Of a DNA stretch of 64,000 nt, positions 31,793-40,413 are shown piece by piece (the first letter of the stretch is position 1; every line of letters starts with the position of its first letter). The notes under the pieces are model-generated. The model did no database searches. It was not told the origin of the DNA and was given only the letters and a program-made list of their open reading frames with translations. Made by a program: the position numbers and the translations under genes. The stretch is from Pseudosporangium ferrugineum (GTDB lineage: Bacteria; Actinomycetota; Actinomycetes; Mycobacteriales; Micromonosporaceae): positions 310,001-374,000 of the forward strand of contig NZ_PVZG01000006.1 in the NCBI RefSeq assembly GCF_003002065.1, written 5' to 3'.

Positions 31793-32848
31793 TCAGCGCG
31801 GGGAGAGTCGGCGGGCGGCGGCGGCCAGGAGGGCGTCGGAGACGCGGGAGCAGCCCTGGCCGTCGACGGCGGCCCAGGCGCGGGTGGCCAGGCCGGCGCG
31901 GGCGGCGGGGCTGACGAGCAACCCCCGGAGGACGTCGACGGCCGCCGCGGAGCCGGCCCGGGAGTCGCGCAGCGCGGGCAGGTGACCGAGGCCCGCCGCG
32001 AGGCCGCGGGCGGTCGTGCGGCCGTACCCGAGGAGCTGGTTGTCGACCACCCACACGAGCGCGGCGGGCCGGCCCAGGCAGAGCAGCTCCCAGGTCGAGG
32101 TGCCGCTGGCGCTGATCACCAGGTCGGCCTCGGCCAGCAGCCGGGGCAGGTCGTCGGTCGGGTCGATGATCTCGAAGTGCTGGCTGGCCGCCGGTTCCAG
32201 GGCGAGCAGATCGGCGCGCAGCCGCGGGTCGGCCGCCACGACGGTGGCCGCGCAGTCGACGCCCGTGCGGATCAGCAGCCGGGCGACCACCGGCGCCGCC
32301 CGGTACGCGTCGGTCCCGCCGAAGAAGGCCAGCACCCGCGGGCGCGGCGACGCGCTCGGTGCCGGCGGCGACGGCGGGCGCAGCTCCCGGATCGCGCGCC
32401 GGAGCAGGGCGTACTCCAGTCCCGCCAGCCGCACCGCGCCCGGCGGCAGCCCCGGCCGGGCCAGCTCGGCGTCGAGGTTCTGGTCGACGAAGATGTCGGC
32501 GGGCAGCCCGCGCAGGTCTCCGTCGACGACGGCCAGGACCGGGCGCCCGGAATCCCGCACGGCCGCGACGTGCGAGGCGGGCAGCTCGTACGAGTCGACG
32601 ACCACCGCGTCCAGCCCGAGCCGGTCCGCCGCGCCGGCCAGGTCGTGCGGGTCGCCCGGTGCCGGATGCCGCGGCAGGCCGCGGGCCGACACCTGCCGCT
32701 CGGCCCACTCCAGGCCGCCGAGGTCGCCGAGGAGGTGCACCGACGCCCCGCGAGCGGTCAGCTCCTCGGCCAGCGCCAGGCACCGCATGAGATGCCCCAC
32801 CCCGGTACGCGTCCCCGCGTCGCACCGGATCCCGATGGTCGCCGTCAC
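31793..32848 (-). CDS. pseG: PseG-type UDP-sugar hydrolase / SpsG-like GT-B protein
   Basis: 351 aa, GT-B fold. The N-terminal motif IRCDAGTRTGVGHLMRCLAL is diagnostic for PseG/SpsG; the second half has VLAFFGGTDAYRAAP and ADLVISASGTSTWELLCLGRP. PseG removes UDP from the 2,4-diacetamido sugar intermediate of pseudaminic acid synthesis. Start GTG 32848 overlaps the cytidylyltransferase-type gene by 4 bp. The last minus-strand gene of the Pse-type operon. Confidence 0.85.
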   Translation of the reverse strand: MTATIGIRCDAGTRTGVGHLMRCLALAEELTARGASVHLLGDLGGLEWAERQVSARGLPRHPAPGDPHDLAGAADRLGLDAVVVDSYELPASHVAAVRDSGRPVLAVVDGDLRGLPADIFVDQNLDAELARPGLPPGAVRLAGLEYALLRRAIRELRPPSPPAPSASPRPRVLAFFGGTDAYRAAPVVARLLIRTGVDCAATVVAADPRLRADLLALEPAASQHFEIIDPTDDLPRLLAEADLVISASGTSTWELLCLGRPAALVWVVDNQLLGYGRTTARGLAAGLGHLPALRDSRAGSAAAVDVLRGLLVSPAARAGLATRAWAAVDGQGCSRVSDALLAAAARRLSPR

Positions 32849-33579
32849 GCCTGGGCCAACTCCTTCTGGCGCACGTGCGCGTTGAGACCGGCCAGCTCGG
32901 GGCGGTCGGAGAGCCAGTCGGCGAGGGTGCGCACCGGCACCGGCCGATCCCCGAAGTGCGCGACGACCGCCTCGATGAGCCGCCAGTCGTCCTCGGTGTC
33001 GAGGGTCAGCCGCAGATGTGAGAGATCCGGTTGGAGGGTCAGGCCGAGCACGCTGAAATCGTACGGGTGGGAGTACACGTACGACGTCACGTGCGTGCGG
33101 TGGTGCTCGGTGGCGAGCTTGTCGATCTGCCGCAGCACCTCGGTACGCACGATCTCCACGTCCAGCCCTCGCGGCAGCGTGCGGGCGATCGAGGTGCTCA
33201 GGTAGTCGAGGTCCGGCGTGGCCGCGAAGACGTTGGCGGCCAGCATGACCAGCTCCGGATCGAGCAGCGGGCAGTCCGCCGTGAACCGCAGCACCGCGTC
33301 GGACCCGTCGTCGCGTTCGTCGAGGACGCCGATGAAGCGGGTGAGCACGTCGTCCACCGGCCCCCGGTGCACGGTGACGCCCAGCGCCGCGCACTCGGCG
33401 ACCACCGGATCGTCGCTCTCCTCGATCGTGGTGGCCACGACCAGGTCGTCGAGGACGCCGCTGTCGCGGGCGGCCCGGACCACCCGGTCCAGCACGGTAC
33501 GGCCGCCGAGGCGCCGGAGCACCTTGCCGGGCAGCCGGGACGAGCCCATCCGGGCCTGGACGATGCCGAGGGTACGCAT
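32845..33579 (-). CDS. PseF/SpsF-type cytidylyltransferase family protein
   Basis: 244 aa. The N-terminus, GIVQARMGSSRLPGKVLRRL, is the CMP-sugar synthetase nucleotide-binding motif of the SpsF/PseF group, followed by VLRFTADCPLLDPELV. These enzymes activate nonulosonic acids with CTP or act as related nucleotidyltransferases. A full CMP-pseudaminate role would need a PseI synthase, which is absent from the window, so the exact sugar is unknown. Overlaps the pseG-type gene by 4 bp. Confidence 0.85.
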   Translation of the reverse strand: MRTLGIVQARMGSSRLPGKVLRRLGGRTVLDRVVRAARDSGVLDDLVVATTIEESDDPVVAECAALGVTVHRGPVDDVLTRFIGVLDERDDGSDAVLRFTADCPLLDPELVMLAANVFAATPDLDYLSTSIARTLPRGLDVEIVRTEVLRQIDKLATEHHRTHVTSYVYSHPYDFSVLGLTLQPDLSHLRLTLDTEDDWRLIEAVVAHFGDRPVPVRTLADWLSDRPELAGLNAHVRQKELAQA

Positions 33580-33587
33580 AGAGATCC

Positions 33588-35009
33588 TTACCGGTCCTTC
33601 ATGAGGCGGACGGCCTTACGAGCCGCGCGGGCTCCCAGCCGGCCGAGGCGATAGCCGACCTTGCCGCTGAACATGTCGATCTGGAGCCGGGCCCGGCGCA
33701 GCTCGCCGTCGCGCTTGACCAGCTCGGACTCCGCGTGCCGGATCCGGGCCGCCGAGTCGGCGAGTTGCTCCTCGAGCCGGCGCACCCGTTCCTCGTGCTC
33801 GCGCAGCGAATCCGGGACGGGCGGGGGGTCGTGGTCCACGGGCACCGGGCCCGCGTCCAGGCCGGCCGCGGCGAGCAGCACCGCGGTCAGCGAGCCGGCG
33901 TCGCGCGCGGCGGGCCAGGGGTGTTCGTAGCCGCCGGCGAGCAGCATCGCCGCGAACCGCCGGATCGCGACCGGAGTCTCGACGGCGGGCCGGGCCCGGT
34001 CGAGCACCGAGAGGGTCTCGCCGTCGACGAGCACGTTGTCGGCCGTCGCGGCGGGCTGCTCGGCGACCCAGCCGGTGAGCAGCCGACGCGCCGCGGGCAG
34101 GTCGTGCCGCAGGCAGGCGCCGATGAGCAACTCCTCCAGCAGCCGCCCGGGTGGCAGTTCCGGCATCGGGCCGGCGCCGAGCACGGCGGGCGGCAGCGCG
34201 ACGGGGGTGGCGGTGCCCTTGAAGGCGAGCACGATCCAGGCGGGCGCCAGCTCCGGGCCGAGTCCGCCCCGGATCGCGGCGGCGGCGAGGCGGCGGGGGT
34301 CGCTCAGGACGCGGCGGCCGGCGTACGCGGCCCCGGCGGCACCCGAGGCGGCGGCCGCGAGGGCCCCCGAGGCGCCGTGGCGCAGCGTGGGTTCGTCGGC
34401 GACGAAGGTGGGCGCGGACGGCAACGGCCAGGCCGTACCGAGCCAGGTCACGGTCAGCCCGTCGGCGGTGAGCCGGTCGCGGAGGCGGGCCGGGTTGCCG
34501 GGCGTGGTGTCGTACTCGCCGACCGGCCGCCAGTCCGCGTCGGTGTGCGCCGAGGTCACCGTCGTGCGGTCGACCAGCTTGTGCACGCCCAGCTCGTTCT
34601 CCACGGTGAGCAGCAGCGCGCCGCCGGGCCGCAGGGCGCGGCGCAGGGCCTGGAGGCTCTCCGCCCAGTCGTACTGCGGTCCCTCCACGGTGCACAGCCG
34701 GGAGACGCCGTCCAGCGCCAGGATCACGTCGAACTCGTCGTTCAGCTTCGCCAGCGATCCGCACAGGACGGTCGCCCCGCTGCCGGCCAGGGCGTCGGCG
34801 TCCTCCTCGCCGCGGACCAGGCAGGTCACGTCGGCCTCGGCGGGCAGCGCCGCGACCAGCTCCGGGTCGTGCGGCCCGGCCACCAGGACCCGGGCGCCGG
34901 CCGGGACGAGCGGGAGCAGCGCCTCGAGCAGGCAGCGGAACGCCGGTCCGCCGGCGGGCGTCGCGTCGGACCAGCCGGGCATCTCACCACCGAGGTGTCG
35001 CAGGGTCAT
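33588..35009 (-). CDS. SAM-dependent methyltransferase-like protein with C-terminal coiled coil
   Basis: 473 aa. Residues about 40-150 have a Rossmann-like methyltransferase pattern (GARVLVAGPHDPELVAAL, FDVILALDGVSRL, ALRPGGALLLTVEN). A middle region is helical and unassigned, and residues about 395-435 form a coiled coil (EERVRRLEEQLADSAARI) followed by a basic tail. The SAM motif GxGxG is weak (VAGPHD), so activity is uncertain. ATG 35009 overlaps the previous gene's stop by 4 bp. Its position suggests sugar or polymer tailoring. Confidence 0.7.
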   Translation of the reverse strand: MTLRHLGGEMPGWSDATPAGGPAFRCLLEALLPLVPAGARVLVAGPHDPELVAALPAEADVTCLVRGEEDADALAGSGATVLCGSLAKLNDEFDVILALDGVSRLCTVEGPQYDWAESLQALRRALRPGGALLLTVENELGVHKLVDRTTVTSAHTDADWRPVGEYDTTPGNPARLRDRLTADGLTVTWLGTAWPLPSAPTFVADEPTLRHGASGALAAAASGAAGAAYAGRRVLSDPRRLAAAAIRGGLGPELAPAWIVLAFKGTATPVALPPAVLGAGPMPELPPGRLLEELLIGACLRHDLPAARRLLTGWVAEQPAATADNVLVDGETLSVLDRARPAVETPVAIRRFAAMLLAGGYEHPWPAARDAGSLTAVLLAAAGLDAGPVPVDHDPPPVPDSLREHEERVRRLEEQLADSAARIRHAESELVKRDGELRRARLQIDMFSGKVGYRLGRLGARAARKAVRLMKDR

Positions 35010-35815
35010 GGGCGGGCCCATCCGAGGATCTCCCGCAGCTCGGCGGGGGAGGCGAGGACGTCGGCGCCCAGCTCGGCGCGGGCCGATTCCTGGGCGGCGA
35101 CCGGGTCGGGGTGCGCGCCGTGCAGCTCCGGCCAGGTGCGCCGGATGCGGTCCGCGATCGTGCGGACCTCGCCGGCCAGCTGCATCGGGTCGCCGTAGAC
35201 GGCGGGCTCGCAGCCCACCGCGGCGCCGTAGAGGACCGCGCTGCTGAGCCGGTTCGACGCCACCCGGCGGTGCCGGCGCAGCTCGGTCAGCTGGTGGTGC
35301 AGGAACCGGGTGTCCGTGTCGCGCCAGCGCAGGCCGCGGTAGCCGTGGCAGATGACCCGGCCCGCTTCCTCGTACCGGCGGCGGGTGCGGTCGTCGCGGT
35401 ACTCGTGCCAGTAGAGGCAGAACGTCACCGGGCCGTCCTCGGTCTCGAGGATCTCGTCGATCAGCCGCTGGTGGTCGCCGGCGATGTGCTGGCCCTCCCA
35501 GCCGTGGAACGGGTACCAGATCGTGCCCTCGCGTGAGGTGCCGTCGCCGGGCTCGGCCATGCTCAGCAGGTAGAGGAAGGGCGCGCCGACCGTGGTGGCG
35601 TACCGGCGGCCCATCGACCACGCCCGGCGCCGGGTCTGCTCGGACCAGACGTAGATCGGCCGGCCGGAGACGTACGGCGTGCCCGCCCCGAGCCCGTCCA
35701 CCACGTTCCAGCCGTGCTGCAGGTAGCCGTTGATCCGGGGCGGATCCTCCGGGTCCAGCCCGCAGTACGCGGCCAGCACGTGCGCGTGGCCGTAGAAGTG
35801 GTTCGCGTGGTGCAC
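35006..35815 (-). CDS. Hypothetical protein of glycan locus, possible GT-B-like glycosyltransferase
   Basis: 269 aa from GTG 35815 (MHHANHFYGHAHVLAAYCGL). The sequence QHGWNVVDGLG near residue 33 and NRLSSAVLYGAAVGCEPAVY near 190 recall GT-B enzymes and capsule polysaccharide transferases, where a late Asn/Ser-rich loop binds the donor. No family is certain. It lies between the PseC-type aminotransferase (4-bp gap) and the methyltransferase-like gene (4-bp overlap), so it acts on the same glycan. Confidence 0.6.
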   Translation of the reverse strand: MHHANHFYGHAHVLAAYCGLDPEDPPRINGYLQHGWNVVDGLGAGTPYVSGRPIYVWSEQTRRRAWSMGRRYATTVGAPFLYLLSMAEPGDGTSREGTIWYPFHGWEGQHIAGDHQRLIDEILETEDGPVTFCLYWHEYRDDRTRRRYEEAGRVICHGYRGLRWRDTDTRFLHHQLTELRRHRRVASNRLSSAVLYGAAVGCEPAVYGDPMQLAGEVRTIADRIRRTWPELHGAHPDPVAAQESARAELGADVLASPAELREILGWARP

Positions 35816-35819
35816 GGCC

Positions 35820-36947
35820 TCAGCTCTCCAGGATGGTGCGCAGGGCCTCGACTACGCGGTCCTGGTCGGCGTCGGTGAGGTCGTAGAAGAGCGGCAGCGA
35901 CAGCTCCTCGGCGTAGAAGGCCTCCGCGTTCGGGCACATGCCCCGCCGGTACCCGAGGTCCTTGTAGACCGGGTGCCAGTACGCCGGCACGTAGTTGACC
36001 TGCACCCCGATGCCGGCGGCGCGCATCCGGTCGAACACCTCGCGGCGGCGGCCGTCGAGGACGCGTACGGGATAGAGGTGCCGCATGGGGTCGACGTGCC
36101 CGCGCGTGACCGGCAGCCGCAGCCCCGGCACGCCCGCGAGCAACTCGTCGTAGCGGGCGCACAACTCCTGGCGGCGCGCCTTGAAAGCGGGGAGCCGCAC
36201 CAGCTGGGAGCTGCCCATCGCGCAGAGCACGTCGGGCAGCCGGTAGTTCAGCCCGAACTCGTGCACCTCCTGGTGCCAGCCGCCCTCGTCCGGGTGCCGC
36301 ATCCGGTCCCGGTCGCGCACCAGGCCGACCGTGCGGAACACGCGGGCCCGCCGCAGCAGCTCCGGGTCGGCCGTCGCGACCGCCCCGCCCTCGCCGGTGG
36401 TGAGGTTCTTGGTCGGGAAGAACGAGAAGGTGGTCAGGTCGGCGAGCGTGCCGACCGGCCGCCCCCGGTACGCCGACCCGATCGCGTGCGCCGCGTCGGC
36501 GATCAGCACCGCGTCCGCGCTGTCCGCGACCTTGCGCAGGGCGTCGTACTCGGCGGGATGCCCGGCGTAGTCGACCGCCGCGATCGCCCGGGTGCGCCCG
36601 GTGACCGCCGCCTCGGCCGCGTACGGGTCCAGGTTGGCGGTGTCCTCCTCGACGTCCGCGAAGACCACCGTGGCGCCGAGCATCGAGGCGGTGCCGGCGG
36701 TCGCGTAGAAGGTCATCGGCGTGGTGACCACCTCGTCGCCGGGCCCGACCCCGGCCGCCGCGTACGCCGTGTGCAGCGCCGCCGTTCCGTTGATCACGGC
36801 GACGCAGGGCGCGCCCGCGACCCGGGCCAGGTCGTCCTCGAACGAGACGACCCGGGGGCCGGTGGTGAGCCAGTCGCTGCGCAGCGCCGACGTGACCGCC
36901 TCGACGTCGGCGTCGGTGACGTTCTGCCGTCCGTACGGCAGCATCAC
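35820..36947 (-). CDS. pseC: PseC-type DegT/DnrJ/EryC1/StrS aminotransferase
   Basis: 375 aa PLP-dependent sugar aminotransferase. Typical motifs: MMLPYGRQNVTDADVEAV at the start, VINGTAALHTAYAAAGV, DAAHAIGSAYRGRPVG and the PLP Lys in FSFFPTKNLTTGEGG. PseC makes the 4-amino sugar from the PseB product. It overlaps the pseB-type gene by 4 bp. Confidence 0.9.
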   Translation of the reverse strand: MMLPYGRQNVTDADVEAVTSALRSDWLTTGPRVVSFEDDLARVAGAPCVAVINGTAALHTAYAAAGVGPGDEVVTTPMTFYATAGTASMLGATVVFADVEEDTANLDPYAAEAAVTGRTRAIAAVDYAGHPAEYDALRKVADSADAVLIADAAHAIGSAYRGRPVGTLADLTTFSFFPTKNLTTGEGGAVATADPELLRRARVFRTVGLVRDRDRMRHPDEGGWHQEVHEFGLNYRLPDVLCAMGSSQLVRLPAFKARRQELCARYDELLAGVPGLRLPVTRGHVDPMRHLYPVRVLDGRRREVFDRMRAAGIGVQVNYVPAYWHPVYKDLGYRRGMCPNAEAFYAEELSLPLFYDLTDADQDRVVEALRTILES

Positions 36948-37924
36948 TTCTCACCGATGAGGTCGCGCATCTCGTCGACCTCCAGCCAGAGGTCGTTGTT
37001 GTCGGAGCGGTAGTTGAAGCCGTCGGCGACCGGCTCGCCGCCCCGCGGGGTCTCGTAGCCCCAGCTGGCGACGACCGGCTGCACCACGTAGCGGTCCGGG
37101 AAGCGCAGCGTCCGGCGGCTGTCGTCGGAGGCGATCATCTCCTCGTGCAGCTTCTCGCCGGGCCGGATGCCGGTCTCGTGCGTGGGCGCGTCCGGCGCGA
37201 CGGCCTCGACCAGGTCGAGGATGCGCATGCTCGGGATGCGCGGCACGAACAGCTCGCCGCCCTGCATCACGTCGAAGGAGTCGACGACGAACTTGACCGC
37301 CTGGTCGAGGGTGATCCAGAAGCGGGTCATCCGCTTGTCGGTGATCGGCAGGCTCTTGCCCTCGGCGTTGAGCTTGCGGAAGAACGGCACGACCGAGCCG
37401 CGGCTGCCCATCACGTTGCCGTAGCGCACCACCGAGAAGCGGGTCGGGTGGGTGGCCGCGTAGTGGTTGCCCGCGATGAACAGCTTGTCGGCGACCAGCT
37501 TCGTGGCGCCGTACAGGTTGATCGGGCTGGACGCCTTGTCGGTGGAGAGCGCGACGACGCGCTGCACGCCGGCGTTGATGGCGGCGTCGATGACGTTCTG
37601 CGAGCCGTTGATGTTCGTCGCGACGAACTCGGAGGGGTTGTACTCGGCGGTGTCGACCTGCTTGAGGGCGGCCGCGTGGACGACGTGGTCGACGCCGTGC
37701 ATGGCCCGGTCGAGCCGGTCCTTGTCGCGGATGTCGCCGAGGAAGAACCGCAGCCGGGGATCGTCGCCGAACATCTGGCGGACCTCGTACTGCTTGAGCT
37801 CGTCGCGGCTGAACACCACGATCCGCTGGGGGTCCAGGTGCGCCAGTGCATGGCCGAGGAAGGCCTTCCCGAACGAGCCGGTCGCACCGGTGACCAGGAT
37901 CGAGGATCCGCTCAACACACTCAT
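36944..37924 (-). CDS. pseB: PseB-type UDP-GlcNAc 4,6-dehydratase (inverting)
   Basis: 326 aa extended SDR. Rossmann motif ILVTGATGSFGKAFLG, DELKQYEVRQMF and HAAALKQVDTAEYNP are characteristic of FlaA1/PseB, followed by the dehydratase catalytic region (STDKASSPINLYGATKL). First step from UDP-GlcNAc toward pseudaminic-type sugars. ATG 37924 has GGGAGC upstream; a frame extends to 37954 but lacks support. First gene of the minus-strand operon, divergent from the ACP operon. Confidence 0.92.
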   Translation of the reverse strand: MSVLSGSSILVTGATGSFGKAFLGHALAHLDPQRIVVFSRDELKQYEVRQMFGDDPRLRFFLGDIRDKDRLDRAMHGVDHVVHAAALKQVDTAEYNPSEFVATNINGSQNVIDAAINAGVQRVVALSTDKASSPINLYGATKLVADKLFIAGNHYAATHPTRFSVVRYGNVMGSRGSVVPFFRKLNAEGKSLPITDKRMTRFWITLDQAVKFVVDSFDVMQGGELFVPRIPSMRILDLVEAVAPDAPTHETGIRPGEKLHEEMIASDDSRRTLRFPDRYVVQPVVASWGYETPRGGEPVADGFNYRSDNNDLWLEVDEMRDLIGEK

Positions 37925-38024
37925 GAAATTGCTCCCGGGGGTGGGCACGGGCAATGAACGGCGAAAGCATAACCACGCCGATCGACTATTCCAGGGGCTG
38001 CGGAAAATGCCAGGCGCAATTCAC

Positions 38025-38041
38025 GCCGAGTTCAACTCGGC
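38025..38041. promoter_or_regulatory. 17-bp perfect palindrome in the pseB/ACP divergent region
   Basis: GCCGAGTT-C-AACTCGGC lies between the two divergent glycan operons (pseB starts at 37924, ACP at 38110). It is a candidate operator coordinating both, judged on symmetry and position only. Confidence 0.45.
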
Positions 38042-38109
38042 TTTGTCGCCGCGTCGTGACCGCTGAGGCAAGGTGGTTTCCTTCGCCCATCCGCCCTTGG
38101 AGTCATACC

Positions 38110-38355
38110 GTGATTGAGCTGCAGAGACTACGTGAAGCGTTCCGGACCTCGCTGGACCTGCCGCCGGACGCCCCCGTGGACGATCTGCACTACCAGGACA
38201 ATGAGAAGTGGGACTCGCTGGCGCACATGTCGCTCGTCGCGGCCATCGAAGATGAATTCTCGGTAATGATCGACACCGATGACGTGATCAATATGTCCAG
38301 CTTCCACGAGGCCATGCGAATTCTGGGTAAATACGGGGTGGACTTCGATGCCTGA
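38110..38355 (+). CDS. Acyl carrier protein
   Basis: 81 aa acidic helical protein from GTG 38110. The phosphopantetheine Ser is in KWDSLAHMSLVAAIEDEF, and the length and four-helix pattern fit an ACP. It is the first gene of a compact plus-strand operon with ketoreductase, acyl-activating enzyme, LuxE and LuxC, so it probably carries a dedicated acyl chain rather than serving general fatty acid synthesis. Overlaps the next gene by 8 bp. Confidence 0.9.
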   Translation: MIELQRLREAFRTSLDLPPDAPVDDLHYQDNEKWDSLAHMSLVAAIEDEFSVMIDTDDVINMSSFHEAMRILGKYGVDFDA

Positions 38356-39085
38356 TCGGGTTGCGCTCGTCACCGGCGCTTCCCGGGGTATCGGCCGCGC
38401 GGTGGCCCAGCGGCTCGCCGAGCAGGGCCACCACCTCGTCGTGCACGGCCACCGCGCCGACGTGATCGAGGAGGCGGCGGCCCAGCTCGCCGACAAGTAC
38501 GGCGTCGAGGCCGTGCCGGCCCACGGCGACATCGCCGACCCGCAGACCAGCCGCGCGATGATGCGCCTGGCGTTCGAGCGGTTCAAGCGGCTCGACGCCC
38601 TGGTCGTCAACGCCGGCACGCACGCCGCCGGGATGCTCGGCATGACCGACGACGCCACGGTCCAGCGGCTGTTCGCGGTCAACGCGGCGGGTGCGGCGTA
38701 CACGTTGCAGGGCGCCGTACGCCTGCTCGGCCGCGGCCGGGACGCCGCGGTCGTGCTGGTCTCCTCGGTCACCGGCACCCACGGCATCGCCGGCCAGGCG
38801 GTCTACGCGGCGTCGAAGGCCGCGGTCAGCGCGCTGGCCCGCTCGGCCGCCAAGGAACTCGGCCCGCGCGGCATCCGGGTGAACGCGGTGGCGCCCGGCT
38901 TCATCGCCACCGACATGCTCGGCTCGCTCGACGACAAGGGCCGCGCCGAGCGGATCGCGGACACCGCGCTCGGCCGGCTCGGCGAGGCCGACGAGGTCGC
39001 CGACGCGGTGACCTTCCTGCTCTCCGGGCAGGCCCGGTTCGTGACCGGCCAGGTGCTCGGGGTCGACGGAGGACTCACGCTGTGA
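38348..39085 (+). CDS. SDR, 3-oxoacyl-ACP reductase (FabG-like)
   Basis: 245 aa classical SDR: cofactor motif VTGASRGIGRAV, NAG motif (LVVNAGTHAAG), catalytic Ser in VLVSSVTG and YAASKAAVSALARSAAKEL with Tyr and Lys, and the FabG-like end FVTGQVLGVDGGLTL. It likely reduces a 3-oxoacyl group on the adjacent ACP. Overlaps ACP and ligase genes on both sides. Confidence 0.88.
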   Translation: MPDRVALVTGASRGIGRAVAQRLAEQGHHLVVHGHRADVIEEAAAQLADKYGVEAVPAHGDIADPQTSRAMMRLAFERFKRLDALVVNAGTHAAGMLGMTDDATVQRLFAVNAAGAAYTLQGAVRLLGRGRDAAVVLVSSVTGTHGIAGQAVYAASKAAVSALARSAAKELGPRGIRVNAVAPGFIATDMLGSLDDKGRAERIADTALGRLGEADEVADAVTFLLSGQARFVTGQVLGVDGGLTL

Positions 39086-40413
39086 ACCTGCTCCATCCCC
39101 GGGCCCGGGTGATCGACGACGCGACCGGTGAGGTGCTGCACTCAGCCCAGGTGGACGCCGCCGCGGCCAGCTTCGAGAAGCTGCCGCCCGGCGTCGTCTT
39201 CGCCCTCACGCCCACCGAGATCGGTGCGGTCGCCCGCTACCTGGGCGCGCTCGTGGCCGGCCGGCCCATCGCCCTGCTCGACCCGGACCTCGACCGGTCC
39301 GTGCTGCTCGCGCTGCTCGAGCGGTTCGCGCCCGTGCAGGTCACCGGGGTGACCGGGGCGCCGCCGGACGGCTACCGCGCCGATGCGGACACCTGGCTCC
39401 GGGAGACGCCGGCCGCCGAGCCGCACCCCGAGCTGGCGCTGCTGCTCACCACGAGCGGCTCGACCGGCAACCCGAAGCTGGTCCGGCTGTCCCGCTCGGC
39501 GGTGCTCACGAACGCCGCCGCGATCGGCGACAGCCTCGGCATCAGCGGCGACGACGTGGCGCTGACCACGCTGCCGCTGTTCTACACGTACGGGCTGTCG
39601 GTGCTGAGCAGCCACCTTCTGCGCGGGGCGACCGTGGTCCTCGAACGCGGCGGCATCCTCCAGCGCGACTTCTGGACGGCGGTCGGCACCCACGGGGTCA
39701 CCACGCTGGCCGGGGTGCCGTACCAGTACGAGATGCTGCGCCGGCTGCGCTTCGACCCGGCCGCGCACCCGAGCCTGCGGACGCTCACCCAGGCGGGCGG
39801 CCGGCTCCGCCCCGAGCTGGTCGAGGACTTCGCGCACCGGATGGCGTCCGTCGACGGCCGGCTCTTCGTCATGTACGGCCAGACCGAGGCGACCGCGCGG
39901 ATGGCGGTGCTCCCGCCGGACCGGATCGCCGACAAGCTCGGTTCCGCCGGGCTGCCGATCCCCGGCGGGTCCTTCGCCGTCGCCGACGGCGAGGTCGTCT
40001 ACACCGGACCCAACGTCATGCTCGGGTACGCCGAGAGCGCCGCGGACCTGGCCCGGGGCGACGACCTCGGCGGCGTGCTGCGCACCGGCGACCTGGGCCG
40101 CCTGGACGACGAGGGCTTCCTGTTCCTCACCGGCCGGCTCAAGCGGATCGGCAAGGTGTTCGGCGTCCGGGTCAACCTCGACGACGTCGAGCGCACCCTC
40201 GCGGCCCACGGCGCGGTGGCCGCCATCGCCGGCGACGACAAGCTGCACGTCTTCGTCGAGGGCGCGGACGCCGCCCGGGCCCGCTCGGTCCGCGGCGAGC
40301 TGGCCGGCTTCCTCGGCACCCACTTCACCGGCCTGGACGTCCGCGGCATCGACGCGCTGCCCCTGCTGCCCACGGGCAAGATCGACTACCGCTCGCTGGA
40401 GGCCTCGGTATGA
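39082..40413 (+). CDS. AMP-forming acyl-CoA/ACP ligase
   Basis: 443 aa ANL-superfamily enzyme, slightly short. The adenylate-binding P-loop is LLTTSGSTGNPKLVRLS, with FVMYGQTEATARM (A5), YTGPNVMLGYAES and RTGDLGRLDDEGFLFLTGR (A7/A8), and the C-terminal Lys in LLPTGKIDYRSLE. It would activate a carboxylic acid for loading on the ACP. 4-bp overlaps with both neighbours indicate coupled translation. Confidence 0.9.
   Translation: MNLLHPRARVIDDATGEVLHSAQVDAAAASFEKLPPGVVFALTPTEIGAVARYLGALVAGRPIALLDPDLDRSVLLALLERFAPVQVTGVTGAPPDGYRADADTWLRETPAAEPHPELALLLTTSGSTGNPKLVRLSRSAVLTNAAAIGDSLGISGDDVALTTLPLFYTYGLSVLSSHLLRGATVVLERGGILQRDFWTAVGTHGVTTLAGVPYQYEMLRRLRFDPAAHPSLRTLTQAGGRLRPELVEDFAHRMASVDGRLFVMYGQTEATARMAVLPPDRIADKLGSAGLPIPGGSFAVADGEVVYTGPNVMLGYAESAADLARGDDLGGVLRTGDLGRLDDEGFLFLTGRLKRIGKVFGVRVNLDDVERTLAAHGAVAAIAGDDKLHVFVEGADAARARSVRGELAGFLGTHFTGLDVRGIDALPLLPTGKIDYRSLEASV

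Noticed and set aside
33241..33305. GTGAACC inside the PseF-type gene as a regulon site
   Set aside because: It lies inside a coding sequence and the sequence 16 nt on is CCCG.
38050..38080. FliA/WhiG-like promoter (CTCA and GGCGACAA) for pseB on the minus strand
   Set aside because: The spacing is about 13 nt and the -10 match is poor.
39082..39112. GTGAACC at the start of the acyl ligase gene
   Set aside because: It is the start codon context, and no CGT follows at 16 nt.
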